From assembly GCA_949788275.1 (NCBI GenBank), contig OX460916.1, positions 2,294,001 through 2,358,000 on the forward strand: a stretch of DNA of 64,000 bases. Reading direction: 5' to 3'. Both the position numbers and the translations under genes were made by a program. The number at the start of each line of letters is the position of its first letter. Position 1 is the first letter of the stretch. The notes under the pieces were generated by a model. It searched no databases and was not told where the DNA came from. It worked only from the letters and a program-made list of their open reading frames with translations. Source of the stretch: Weeksellaceae bacterium. GTDB taxonomy: Bacteria; Bacteroidota; Bacteroidia; Flavobacteriales; Weeksellaceae. Below, in pieces: positions 27,738-36,778 of this stretch.

Positions 27738-28355
27738 ATGGAAGAAATAAACACCCAAAAACATTGGGAAACCATTTATGCGACCAAGTCACCCAATGAA
27801 GTGAGTTGGACCCAAGAAAAGCCTACCACTTCCTTAAAAATGATTGCTGATTTACAACTTCCAAAGACGGCGAAAATTATTGACGTTGGCGCCGGTGAAA
27901 GTCGTTTAGTAGACGATCTCCTAAAAGCAGGCTATGAAAATATCACCGTATTGGATATTTCTGCAACTGCCCTTGAGAAAGTAAAAATCCGTTTAGGCGA
28001 TTTGGCTTCAAAAGTTACTTTTATAGTCGCCGATATTACGCAGTTTAAACCAGCCGAAGTGTATGACCTTTGGCACGATCGAGCCGTATTTCATTTTCTA
28101 ACAACACCAAGCGCTATCCAAGCCTATACTAGCCTTGCAGCGAAAGCGGTCAGCAACACCCTTATTATGGGAACATTTTCAACCCATGGTCCTTTAAAAT
28201 GCAGCGGATTAACCATTTCACAATACGATGCTGAAAGCTTAAGCCAAGTATTCGAACACGATTTCAAATTGGTGAATCATTTTACGGAAGACCATTCAAC
28301 CCCCTTTAACACACAGCAAAATTTTTTATTTTGCACGTTGAAGTCCATTAAATAG
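27738..28355 (+). CDS. Class I SAM-dependent methyltransferase (thiopurine-methyltransferase-like fold)
   Basis: A 205-residue methyltransferase from the ATG giving MEEINTQKHWETIYATKSP. A longer frame upstream overlaps another gene and lacks protein-like character. Motif I is KIIDVGAGESRLVDDLL, followed by VLDISATALEKVK and VADITQFKP. LWHDRAVFHFLT occupies the motif IV position. This type, with a WxxxY start, is common for small-molecule methyltransferases. No operon partner gives the substrate. Confidence 0.8.
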   Translation: MEEINTQKHWETIYATKSPNEVSWTQEKPTTSLKMIADLQLPKTAKIIDVGAGESRLVDDLLKAGYENITVLDISATALEKVKIRLGDLASKVTFIVADITQFKPAEVYDLWHDRAVFHFLTTPSAIQAYTSLAAKAVSNTLIMGTFSTHGPLKCSGLTISQYDAESLSQVFEHDFKLVNHFTEDHSTPFNTQQNFLFCTLKSIK

Positions 28356-28384
28356 TTCCGTTCGAAAAGAAAAAGTTTAGACGT

Positions 28385-28855
28385 TTATTGAGTTTTTAAC
28401 CGGGAATCGAATTGCATTCTCGTGGCGTGAATCACTTTTATTTTTCCCGCGTCTTTGTGCTGTGGATTAATGAGGTAATTAAATTCCTGTGGCACAATAC
28501 TACTAGGCACCTTTAAAACTGCAGCTTCATTGTAATTGACAAAGTCGTCACCAATGGTTTGGGTAATACTACTTGGCGGCTTGGCATCCCAATTTTCAGG
28601 TAGATCGGCTCGATCAACTTCAAGAATCACCATATTGGTTGGTATTTCAATGGCAACATAATAGCGATCATTTGGTAAATCTTCACTTAAATCTAAGTGA
28701 ACCGCGACTTCTAAAGTGGCTAAAGCTCTGCTTTGTGCCGTGTAAACCATAGCTGTGTTCAAGCTGTTCCATCGGTAACCTTTCGCCATGGATGCGCCCT
28801 TGCCTTTTAACGTATCTTCTAAATACTTTTCTCGTTCAATGCGGTAGACAATCAT
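28385..28855 (-). CDS. RES-domain toxin of a RES/Xre toxin-antitoxin pair
   Basis: A 156-residue RES-domain protein. Characterised members deplete NAD+ or ADP-ribosylate targets. The fold motif has Arg28 in GYRWNS, Tyr38 in MVYTAQS and Glu49 in ATLEVAVH, matching the conserved Arg, Tyr and Glu of the family. The start codon overlaps the last base of the antitoxin gene, so synthesis is coupled, with the antitoxin made first. Confidence 0.88.
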   Translation of the reverse strand: MIVYRIEREKYLEDTLKGKGASMAKGYRWNSLNTAMVYTAQSRALATLEVAVHLDLSEDLPNDRYYVAIEIPTNMVILEVDRADLPENWDAKPPSSITQTIGDDFVNYNEAAVLKVPSSIVPQEFNYLINPQHKDAGKIKVIHATRMQFDSRLKTQ

Positions 28856-29355
28856 CAGGCTAAATTTCCATATTCCAATCGATTTAAACAGAACTTTACC
28901 TCATCGATTCCCGTGATTGTATCTAACAAACTTTCCGGTGAAGCACCTCCCAGAGATAAATTCGGTTTCTTTAACCAACGCTGAAACTTATCTTCTTCGT
29001 TATTAAAAACTTGAATGCCGTAATCGAGGAGTTCGGTAATTAAAACAATTAATTCGCTATCTCTTGGTTCGAGTAGTGAACCTTGCCCTTTTTTCTTGTT
29101 ATAGGTCGTTTGTGCAATACCCACTAAATTTAAGACATACTTAATGGGGCGATTCAATCGCCGACTAATCACTTCAATAGAATCATATGGAATCCCTTCT
29201 CTAATAATCTCTACCCTTTCCATTTTATTGGTCCAGATGTAGACTTTATCTCCCGAAAATAAGGTCCATTCGCCAATCTGTGGATTAGCTTCCTCTGCTT
29301 TTTGAATACTTCGCTTGGTATTAAAAGGTTTAATCGTATTTGTCTGACGGCTCAT
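28855..29355 (-). CDS. Xre/MbcA/ParS-type antitoxin of the RES/Xre pair
   Basis: A 166-residue antitoxin. The central region IEVISRRLNRPIKYVLNLVGIAQTTYNKKK resembles the Xre-like N-terminal domain, with a helix-turn-helix. The C-terminal 60 residues (ELLDYGIQVFNNEEDKFQRWLKKPN, then LDTITGIDEV) are the DUF2384 toxin-binding domain. It is upstream of the toxin and probably autoregulates the operon. Confidence 0.87.
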   Translation of the reverse strand: MSRQTNTIKPFNTKRSIQKAEEANPQIGEWTLFSGDKVYIWTNKMERVEIIREGIPYDSIEVISRRLNRPIKYVLNLVGIAQTTYNKKKGQGSLLEPRDSELIVLITELLDYGIQVFNNEEDKFQRWLKKPNLSLGGASPESLLDTITGIDEVKFCLNRLEYGNLA

Positions 29356-29364
29356 AACTCAACA

Positions 29365-29386
29365 TATTGACTGTTAATATACAATA
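29365..29386 (-). promoter_or_regulatory. Candidate antitoxin operator
   Basis: TATTG and CAATA half-sites face each other across 12 bases, 10 bases before the antitoxin start. The position suits autoregulation, but the half-sites are short. Confidence 0.25.
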
Positions 29387-29476
29387 AAAATACTGGTTTT
29401 CAAGGGGTCTTTATACGTATCTGCTAAGAGCAGTTAAGGGTAGCACATGGGCTCGATCATTTTTACACGACGATGT

Positions 29477-29571
29477 TGGCGGCAGGGATTGCAGCAATTG
29501 TTTGAGCTTTTAGGTGCAGTGGAACGAAACCGAAAAGCGAGTGCGGAAAGCCCGGCGCGTAGCGGCCGCCC
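29477..29571 (+). repeat. Dispersed intergenic palindromic repeat, copy B
   Basis: Head GGCGGCAGGGATTG, central hairpin arms GCTTTTAGGT and ACCGAAAAGC, tail GGAAAGCCCGGCGCGTAGCG followed by GCCGCCC. It differs from copy A at only a few positions. It lies between the toxin-antitoxin promoter region and a small basic ORF. Confidence 0.8.
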
Positions 29572-29654
29572 TAAAAAAAGAGCTTTAATCGCTTGATTAT
29601 TCTTTATTTTTTTGCTACCTTTAAGTCTATCAATTAGTTAAAAAATGAAGTATC

Positions 29655-29783
29655 ATGAGTAAAACGAAAGACGTAAAGACCTCTAATCATCTGGAGGAAT
29701 TGATTAAAAAATTAAAAGATCCTGCGCATAAATTGTTGATTCAAAGTAACCGTAAGAAAAAAAGAAGACGTAAAAAGTCTTAA
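29655..29783 (+). CDS. Very small basic protein (42 residues) of unknown function
   Basis: An ATG-initiated frame of 42 codons encodes a Lys-rich protein with a short central amphipathic helix (HLEELIKKLKDPAHKLL) and a polybasic C-terminus (NRKKKRRRKKS). It has its own strong terminator 6 bases downstream and a TACCTTTA -7-like sequence upstream, which together support a real transcription unit. An upstream ATG gives only a five-residue peptide. The tail suggests RNA or nucleic-acid binding, which is inference. Confidence 0.55.
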   Translation: MSKTKDVKTSNHLEELIKKLKDPAHKLLIQSNRKKKRRRKKS

Positions 29784-29789
29784 GTACGA

Positions 29790-29827
29790 AAGAGGCCATT
29801 GTTTAATAAACAATGGCCTCTTTTTAA
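29790..29827. terminator. Bidirectional intrinsic terminator
   Basis: The arms AAGAGGCCATTGTTTA and TAAACAATGGCCTCTT form a near-perfect stem with T-runs on both sides. It separates the small basic ORF from the convergent metal-efflux operon. Confidence 0.92.
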
Positions 29828-29844
29828 GCGTATTTTGATTGTTA

Positions 29845-31074
29845 TTAATGGGCGTGATCACCAGAATTGCTTAGTTTGGCATTGGCGAAAAAAGCATTTT
29901 TCACAATAATTTGAGCATTGCTCGGTAGGTTACCTACGGGTGTAAAGGCGGTATAACCTAACTCTGATACACCTTTTACAATTTCAACTTTTTGAAATTG
30001 ATATTCCATTTGTTGCTCACCTGGATGGTCATGATCATCGGTTTTTTGCTGTTTAATCAACATAAAAACATAGTATTTTCCATCGGCGTTTACAATGGCC
30101 TCGTTGGGTACAGCGGGCGAAAGTTGATGTCCAACACTGATTAAGCCTGTTACATTCATCCCGTCGATTAAGCCCTGTGTGCTGCCTAAAATATTCCCAT
30201 GCACGGCGATGGTCTTCGATTCATCGGCAAAGGAAGAACCAATGCTGTAAATCTTGGCATCGTATTCGGTACCTGCATTATTACTCAATGTAAAATGAAC
30301 GGTTTGTCCTTTGGCTATGGATGGCAGATCGCGTTCGAAAACCTGAAGATCTAAGTGAATTTTAGTGTTATCAACAATTTCTAATACGGGTGTGGTTACA
30401 TCGACATAGCTTCCGATTTCTGAGAAAACCTGACTCACCGTTCCACTAATGGGTGCTTTCACCGATAAAACTGAATTAAGGTTGCTACGACTAATTTTCT
30501 GAGGATTAATCCCCATCAGGGCAATTTGTTTGGCTAAAGAAGATTTCATGGTATTTAACACCCGTAATTCGGCCTCGGCCGTTTGTTTATTCTTCATAGC
30601 GCCCGCATTACCATCGTATAAAACTTGTTGACGGTTCACCTCTTGCCTGGCCAAGGTTATTTTATCTGTGGTGACTAAATAATCTTCTTGTAAACGGACA
30701 AAATCGGGATTTACGATGGTCGCAATCACCTGTCCTTTGCTGACATAAGTTCCTAACTGAACATGCAATGATTTAATAACACCACCATAGAGTGCTGTAA
30801 CATTGGCTTTACTTTCATTGGGAACTCGCAAACGGCCATTGGCTTTAATGGTGGCCGTAAGTTCTTTTTCTTCCATACGACCAATGATGACATTGACCGC
30901 TTTCATTTGCTCTTCTGTAAGCGTCGCAATTTCGGTTTCTTCATGACCTTCTTGTTCGGGTATGGTTGACTCTGTGGTTGCTTTATCGGCTGCTTTATTC
31001 TCTTTCCCGCAGGCGAATAAGAACAAAAGAGCAAAAGCAATACTTACACTGTATATATATCTGTAATAGTTCAT
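29845..31074 (-). CDS. RND efflux periplasmic adaptor subunit (CzcB/CusB-like lipoprotein)
   Basis: A 409-residue membrane-fusion protein that links the inner-membrane pump to the outer-membrane channel. The lipoprotein signal ends with FLFAC, lipid Cys22. The order is an acidic N-terminal stretch, a barrel-sandwich lipoyl-like half (TALYGGVIKSLHVQLGTYVSKGQVIA), a helical hairpin (about 130-190), the second lipoyl half (VKAPISGTVSQVFSEIGSYV) and a beta-barrel. His-rich patches near the end (DDHDHPGEQQ and SGDHAH) suit metal binding. It follows the pump gene by 11 bases. Confidence 0.9.
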   Translation of the reverse strand: MNYYRYIYSVSIAFALLFLFACGKENKAADKATTESTIPEQEGHEETEIATLTEEQMKAVNVIIGRMEEKELTATIKANGRLRVPNESKANVTALYGGVIKSLHVQLGTYVSKGQVIATIVNPDFVRLQEDYLVTTDKITLARQEVNRQQVLYDGNAGAMKNKQTAEAELRVLNTMKSSLAKQIALMGINPQKISRSNLNSVLSVKAPISGTVSQVFSEIGSYVDVTTPVLEIVDNTKIHLDLQVFERDLPSIAKGQTVHFTLSNNAGTEYDAKIYSIGSSFADESKTIAVHGNILGSTQGLIDGMNVTGLISVGHQLSPAVPNEAIVNADGKYYVFMLIKQQKTDDHDHPGEQQMEYQFQKVEIVKGVSELGYTAFTPVGNLPSNAQIIVKNAFFANAKLSNSGDHAH

Positions 31075-31085
31075 TGAATTAAATT

Positions 31086-34000
31086 TTAGTGGTTGATAAG
31101 GGCGTTTAAGGCAACCACCGACTGATTAATGGTTTCGATGGTTTGTAAATAATTCTGTTGGGTATTAATAGCCACTTCTAAGGCATACATATACTCGATA
31201 TAGGAAATTTCACCAGCCCGATAACCTAATTGAGCTGCTTTTACAATAAGATCAGCATTGGGTAATGCTTTTTCTTTGTAGTAGCTGAATTGCTTATTTT
31301 GGAACTCGTACTGATCTAGGGTGATTTGCCATTGATTTTTGAATTGATATTGCAGTGCAACGGCATTGGATTCAGCTGCTTTTTTCTGGTAATCGAAAGC
31401 TTCAATACGTGCGCGAGAAGCCTTTGAAGTTAATGGAATGGCAATTCCTACACTAACCGCATGAAAACGGTTTAATCCATCGTAATAACGATCTTGGCCA
31501 TTCACGTTTTGATAGCCGATGATCGATTGGTTGGTGTAGCCCAACGTAAATTCGGGTTGATTTTGAGATTTCTCCACTTTTTTACGTGCATCGGCAATGG
31601 TGGCTTCTTGCAAATAAGCCTGAATGCTAGGATGGCCGTTAAAGCTCTCTGCATCGACCAATTGTTCCAATTGTAGGGGCTGATACTGCTCGGCCACTTC
31701 TATGGTAAAATCGTTTTCGGTTTGCATTAAACTTTTCAGATTTTGGTAAGCATTTTTGCGGTAAACCTCATTTTGTTCAACGGTTAATTGAATTTCACCT
31801 TGTTTGGTTTCGGCCGTATTAATTTCTATACGTTTAATATCGCCTGCCTTAAAACGCACTTTGGCAATGGTGATAAAGTCTTCATAGAATTTGTTTAGTT
31901 TCACCAATTCTTTCGCATTGAATTCAAAATATTGCCATTGGTAAAAGTAGCTTCGCAATTGTTTTTTTAATTCAACAACATTCATTTCTTTGGCTAAGAC
32001 CAATTGTTTCGTCTCTTCTTTATTCAAAGCTTTTTTATGTTTAAAAAGACTTGGAAAAGGGATGGATTGGGCGACTTGAAATTGATTGTCGAACTTGCGG
32101 CTCGCCGTTTGTTCCAATTGCGTGTTTACCTGTAATTTAGGCAATTCGAATTGGGCATTTTCGGTGACTTCAGACGATTTTATCTCAAAATCATTGGCCT
32201 GAAGAGTCGCATTGTTTTTAAGGGCAGTTTCAATAATGGCCTCTAATGTCAGTGGGGTTGTTTGGGCAGAAGCAGAACTTCCAACACCCCATAAACCAGC
32301 GACCAATAAAACGATGAGCGTTGTTGACGGTTTCTTAACACGCCAAGGACGCATGGCTAAATGATATAACACCGGTAAAATAAATAAGGTTAATAAAGTT
32401 GCGGAGACCAAACCACCAATTACAACAGTTGCTAAAGGTTTTTGAACTTCGGCTCCAGCACTGTTACTAATTGCCATAGGTAAAAACCCTAAACTCGCCA
32501 CAGCAGCGGTCATTAATACAGGGCGCAAACGGGTTTCTGTACCCATTCGGATTCGTTCAATAATGGAATGCACACCGTCTTTTTCGAGGCGATTAAATGT
32601 GGTTATTAATACAATTCCATTAAGAACCGCAATCCCAAACAAGGCGATAAATCCAACTCCAGCCGAAATACTAAAGGGCATATCGCGTAACCACAAGGCA
32701 AAAATTCCACCAATGGCACTCATAGGGATGGCACAGAATACGAGCACCGCCTCTTTGATTGAATGAAAGGTAAAGTACAATAAGATAAAAATAAGGGCCA
32801 GTGATATGGGCACAGCAATTAATAAACGGGTAGTTGCTTTTTCTAAATTTTCAAACTGCCCTCCAAAGGTGTAATAGTAGCCTGTTGGCAGTTTTACATC
32901 TTCGCCTAACTTGGTTTGGATGTCTTTAACGACCGAGGCTATATCTCTGTCTTTCACATTAAATCCCACCACGATTCGGCGTTTACCATCTTCGCGGCTA
33001 ATTTGTGCTGGTCCCAGTTTATAATCAATTGTAGCCACTTGGGATAAAGGTATTTGATTACCACCCGGAATAGGGATAAATAGGTTGCTTACATCGTCAA
33101 TGGATGTACGGTGAATACTGTCTAAACGAACGACCAAATCGTAACGGCGTTCATTTTCATAAATAACGCCAGCAGATTTCCCAGCAAAAGCGGTTGAAAC
33201 CACGGCATTCACATCTTCTACGTTCAGGTTATAGTTGGCCATCGTGGTGCGGTCGTATTCTATATTAATTTGTGGTAAGCCGTCAACACTCTCCACTTGG
33301 GGTGAAGTGGCACCTTCTACCGACTGAATTACTTTTGCTGTTTGTTGGGCATAGGTCAGTAATTCATCGAGGTCTTCACCGAAAATCTTCACGGCGACAT
33401 CTTGACGAATACCCGTCATTAATTCATTAAAACGCATTTGAATGGGTTGATTTTTCTCAAAGAAAACCCCTGGAATTACTTCTAAGCGTTCCATCATTTC
33501 ATCGCCTAACTCATCGTAAGATCGCTGTGTTTTCCATTCGGACTGAGGCTTCAAGATGATTATCATATCGGTGGCTTCAGGAGGCATCGGATCGGTGGGT
33601 ACTTCGGCAGAACCAGTTTTACCAACCACCATTTTCACCTCATCAAATTCTTTGATAATACGAGAAGCTTGCATAGACGTTTCTAAACTTTGGGACAATG
33701 ATGTTCCTTGCGGTAGAATACAGTGAAAGGCGAAATCACCTTCCCCTAAAGTGGGAATAAACTCACTCCCCATGCGTGAAAATGTAACAATAGATAAGGA
33801 AAATATACCAACAACAACCGCTAAAACGGCATATTTAAATCGAAGAACTTTTTCTAATAAGGGTTTATATAGACGATAAAGAAAGTCCATCAATTTATCG
33901 GATAAATTTTTCTTCGCACTCATTTTCTTTGGCAAAAACAAGGCACACATCATTGGAATATAGGTAAACGACAATATCAAGGCACCTAAAATAGCGAAAC

Positions 34001-35444
34001 CAACAGTCATGGCCATGGGACGGAACATTTTACCCTCAATACCCACCAAAGTTAAAATAGGGATGTAGACAATTAAAATAATAATTTCGCCAAAAGCGGC
34101 ACTGGTTCTAATTTTGGCTGCGGATTGAAATACTTCTTCATCCATTTCGCTCTGGGTAAGCTTCTTCTGGCCTTTGCGTAAGCCTAAGTGGTGCAGGGTC
34201 GCTTCAACGACGATGACTGAACCATCGACCACTAAACCAAAATCTATCGCTCCTAAACTCATTAAATTGGCACTCACACCGAAAAGGTTCATCATCCCTA
34301 AGGCAAAGATCATCGACAGCGGGATAGCTGAGGCTACAATTAAACCTGCCCGTAAATTCCCTAAGAAAATCACCAAAACGAAGATAACGATCAACGCACC
34401 TTCCACTAAGTTCTTTTGAACGGTCGCAATGGCGCGATCAACCAAATTGGTTCGATCTAAGTAGGCTTCAATAATGATATCGTCGGGAAGGGATTGTTGG
34501 ATAGTCGGTAACTTATCTTTCACTAAATTCACCACTTCATTACTGTTGGCTCCTTTCAGCATCATTACAACACCACCAACCACATCTTTTTCGCCATTGT
34601 ACGTCATCGCCCCATAACGAATGGCACTACCAAACTTAACTTCAGCAACATTCTTTATTAAAACAGGGACCGAGTTATTGGCGCTTTTAACGACGATATT
34701 TCCAATATCTTCCAAGGACGTTACACGCCCAACACCACGGATATAATACGCATTGGGTTTTTTATCGATGTAAGCCCCACCGGTATTTTCATTATTTTTT
34801 TCGAGGGCTGTAAAAATATCGGCAATTGAAATTCCCATGGCTTTTAGACGGTTGGGATCAACGGCGACTTCATATTGTTTTAGCAATCCTCCAAAACTAT
34901 TGATTTCGGCTACGCCAGGAATCCCGTATAACTGACGGGCAACGATCCAATCTTGCATGGTTCGCAAGTCCATGGCCGAATATTTATCTTCGCTTCCGGG
35001 TTTGGGATGTAAAATATACTGATACACCTCTCCTAGCCCTGTACTTACAGGGGCTAATTCGGGTTTTCCAATACCTTTAGGAATATCATCAGCCACCTCA
35101 TTTAATTTTTCATTGATTAATTGACGGGCAAAATAAATATCCACCTCGTCTTTAAAAACCACCGTAATAACGGACAATCCAAAACGAGAAATACTACGTA
35201 CTTCTTCAATATCGGGTACATTCACGATGCTTTGTTCAATGGGAAAAGTGACCAGTTGTTCCACTTCCTGACTGGCTAATGTAGGTGAAAGGGTAATAAT
35301 TTGGACCTGATTATTCGTAATATCAGGTTGGGCATCAATGGGCAATTTTGTTGCACTCCAAAGACCCCAAATGATTAAGAAAAGTGTCATTAAACCAATG
35401 ATAAACTTATTCTTAATCGAAAATTTTATGATGTTATCTAACAT
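31086..35444 (-). CDS. CzcA-type heavy-metal RND pump fused to a TolC-like outer-membrane factor domain
   Basis: A 1452-residue fusion protein. Residues 1 to about 1030 form a complete RND pump with two repeats of helices and periplasmic loops. The membrane motif GAIDFGLVVDGSVIVVEA holds Asp401, Asp407 and Glu414, at the positions of the proton-relay acids of CzcA, so it is closer to the divalent-cation (Zn/Co/Cd) than the Cu/Ag class. A hydrophobic segment resembling a signal peptide (about 1040-1060, ending SASAQ) precedes a CzcC/TolC-like domain of 392 residues with coiled-coil stretches (1061-1452). Such fusions are known in Bacteroidota. One membrane-spanning polypeptide cannot easily reach both membranes without processing. 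Confidence 0.9.
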   Translation of the reverse strand: MLDNIIKFSIKNKFIIGLMTLFLIIWGLWSATKLPIDAQPDITNNQVQIITLSPTLASQEVEQLVTFPIEQSIVNVPDIEEVRSISRFGLSVITVVFKDEVDIYFARQLINEKLNEVADDIPKGIGKPELAPVSTGLGEVYQYILHPKPGSEDKYSAMDLRTMQDWIVARQLYGIPGVAEINSFGGLLKQYEVAVDPNRLKAMGISIADIFTALEKNNENTGGAYIDKKPNAYYIRGVGRVTSLEDIGNIVVKSANNSVPVLIKNVAEVKFGSAIRYGAMTYNGEKDVVGGVVMMLKGANSNEVVNLVKDKLPTIQQSLPDDIIIEAYLDRTNLVDRAIATVQKNLVEGALIVIFVLVIFLGNLRAGLIVASAIPLSMIFALGMMNLFGVSANLMSLGAIDFGLVVDGSVIVVEATLHHLGLRKGQKKLTQSEMDEEVFQSAAKIRTSAAFGEIIILIVYIPILTLVGIEGKMFRPMAMTVGFAILGALILSFTYIPMMCALFLPKKMSAKKNLSDKLMDFLYRLYKPLLEKVLRFKYAVLAVVVGIFSLSIVTFSRMGSEFIPTLGEGDFAFHCILPQGTSLSQSLETSMQASRIIKEFDEVKMVVGKTGSAEVPTDPMPPEATDMIIILKPQSEWKTQRSYDELGDEMMERLEVIPGVFFEKNQPIQMRFNELMTGIRQDVAVKIFGEDLDELLTYAQQTAKVIQSVEGATSPQVESVDGLPQINIEYDRTTMANYNLNVEDVNAVVSTAFAGKSAGVIYENERRYDLVVRLDSIHRTSIDDVSNLFIPIPGGNQIPLSQVATIDYKLGPAQISREDGKRRIVVGFNVKDRDIASVVKDIQTKLGEDVKLPTGYYYTFGGQFENLEKATTRLLIAVPISLALIFILLYFTFHSIKEAVLVFCAIPMSAIGGIFALWLRDMPFSISAGVGFIALFGIAVLNGIVLITTFNRLEKDGVHSIIERIRMGTETRLRPVLMTAAVASLGFLPMAISNSAGAEVQKPLATVVIGGLVSATLLTLFILPVLYHLAMRPWRVKKPSTTLIVLLVAGLWGVGSSASAQTTPLTLEAIIETALKNNATLQANDFEIKSSEVTENAQFELPKLQVNTQLEQTASRKFDNQFQVAQSIPFPSLFKHKKALNKEETKQLVLAKEMNVVELKKQLRSYFYQWQYFEFNAKELVKLNKFYEDFITIAKVRFKAGDIKRIEINTAETKQGEIQLTVEQNEVYRKNAYQNLKSLMQTENDFTIEVAEQYQPLQLEQLVDAESFNGHPSIQAYLQEATIADARKKVEKSQNQPEFTLGYTNQSIIGYQNVNGQDRYYDGLNRFHAVSVGIAIPLTSKASRARIEAFDYQKKAAESNAVALQYQFKNQWQITLDQYEFQNKQFSYYKEKALPNADLIVKAAQLGYRAGEISYIEYMYALEVAINTQQNYLQTIETINQSVVALNALINH

Positions 35445-35533
35445 GTAAAATTTGATTAAAAAGAAACAATTTCGATGGGATTGACGTAGGGATACGGCAA
35501 TCTAATCGAGGTCATGAACTGACTTCGATTAAC

Positions 35534-35878
35534 TTAAGCGTTAAGCAATTGAATCTTGGGTGGTAGCCAAATCCGTTCTAAGTAATCGGAGAAAAAAACC
35601 GAAGAATGGGTTGTTTTCGAGGCATAAAATCGGGTAAAAAAAGGCAGTTGAATAAAAGAATCTGCTTCAGCATAAGCCAGTACTTGTAAAGCATTACAAC
35701 ATGAACATATACAGAAAGGAGCGCAAGCATCCTCTTCGGGTTCTTGATCAACATCATGTAAACCTGCGAAGGTAATTTCACGTTTATCCACACTTTTACT
35801 ATCAACGATATCTGCACAAGGCAATAACGCGATATTTAAAAAATAAATGGATAATATGAAAGCAATCGACTTTAACAT
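35534..35878 (-). CDS. Cys-rich small exported protein (DUF6660-like) at the head of the metal-efflux operon
   Basis: A 114-residue protein with an N-terminal signal segment (MLKSIAFILSIYFLNIALL). It has a Cys cluster (CAPFCICSCC, near residues 62-71) after an acidic stretch (DVDQEPEEDA). Small proteins of this type commonly precede CzcA-type pumps in Bacteroidota. A metal-binding or sensing role is an inference from the cysteines and the linkage. I start at the internal ATG because a -7 element lies just before it. The pump gene follows after 90 bases. Confidence 0.65.
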   Translation of the reverse strand: MLKSIAFILSIYFLNIALLPCADIVDSKSVDKREITFAGLHDVDQEPEEDACAPFCICSCCNALQVLAYAEADSFIQLPFFTRFYASKTTHSSVFFSDYLERIWLPPKIQLLNA

Positions 35879-35883
35879 GACCC

Positions 35884-35891
35884 CAAAGGTA
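35884..35891 (-). promoter_or_regulatory. -7 promoter element of the metal-efflux operon
   Basis: On the minus strand this reads TACCTTTG, an exact TAnnTTTG match 5 bases before the chosen start codon of the Cys-rich gene. The perfect dyad at 35902-35920 lies directly upstream, in the spacer and -33 zone. Confidence 0.5.
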
Positions 35892-35901
35892 AAAAAAGAA
35901 G

Positions 35902-35920
35902 TTTGCAATTGAATTGCAAA
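35902..35920. promoter_or_regulatory. Perfect dyad, candidate operator of the metal-efflux operon
   Basis: TTTGCAATT and AATTGCAAA form a 19-base perfect palindrome around one central base, 24 bases before the operon start codon and just upstream of its -7 element. The placement suits a dimeric metal-responsive regulator. No such regulator gene is in the window. Confidence 0.5.
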
Positions 35921-36061
35921 AAAAGGAAGTCTGCTTAATATCAGGTAAAAAGATATAATAGTCCCTACGATTAAGAAAGAAATTCCGCTGAGGTATTAAT
36001 CCTTTAATCTATACATGATGACTTTAAGTCACGATTTGTTGATAATCTTAGCAACGAAGTC

Positions 36062-36778
36062 TTATAAAAAAAGTGTACCTCCCGTATAATTTTTAAAAAA
36101 CGCGTGTTTATATACTTCTCCAATGGGTATTTCAGATTCCCCAATATAAACGGTATGATTATCGAAAGATTCAATATGATTTACATTCACAATATAGGAT
36201 TTACTTACCCTTAAAAAAATAGACGCTGGTATTTTCAAATGAATGTTTTTTAAATTCATGGCTGTAATTAGCTTCGTGGCATCGGTATAGATAACCACAT
36301 AGTCTTTTAAGCCTTCAATAAACCGAATAGATTCAAAGTTAATTTTATAAAAACGACGTTCGGCTTTAATCATTAAGAAATCTTCTGTGCACCCCTCAAT
36401 CGTGTTCTTTGAATTTTCCAATAATAAATTTTTATACGTTATCGCTTTATGAATGGATTTCGCAAGACGCTTACTATCAATGGGTTTTAACAAGTAATCA
36501 ATGGCATTTAATTCATAACTTTTCAACGCATATTGAGCATAAGCTGTCGTAAAAATAATCAATGTTTCATCGGCCACTTGCTCAGCAAACTCTAAACCGG
36601 TTACTTTAGGCATTTGGATATCTAAAAAAATAAGATCAACAGTATTTTTTTCAAGAAATTCCAATGCTAAAAATGCATTCGAGAAAGAACCCACCACGTC
36701 CAATGGGGATACTTCTTCCACCAATATTTTCATCTCTTCTCTTGCCAATGGCTCATCATCTACAATTATGCAATTCAT
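36062..36778 (-). CDS. LytTR-family response regulator
   Basis: A 238-residue DNA-binding response regulator. The N-terminal receiver has the acidic pair DDEP (7-10), phosphoacceptor Asp53 in FLDIQMPK, and the conserved Thr/Lys positions TTAYAQYALKSYELNAIDYLLKP. The C-terminal LytTR domain includes EGLKDYVVIYTD and the FLRVSKSYIVNVNHIES segment. I start at the ATG that overlaps the kinase stop codon (ATGA), eight codons inside the longest frame, which gives tight translational coupling. Confidence 0.9.
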   Translation of the reverse strand: MNCIIVDDEPLAREEMKILVEEVSPLDVVGSFSNAFLALEFLEKNTVDLIFLDIQMPKVTGLEFAEQVADETLIIFTTAYAQYALKSYELNAIDYLLKPIDSKRLAKSIHKAITYKNLLLENSKNTIEGCTEDFLMIKAERRFYKINFESIRFIEGLKDYVVIYTDATKLITAMNLKNIHLKIPASIFLRVSKSYIVNVNHIESFDNHTVYIGESEIPIGEVYKHAFFKNYTGGTLFL

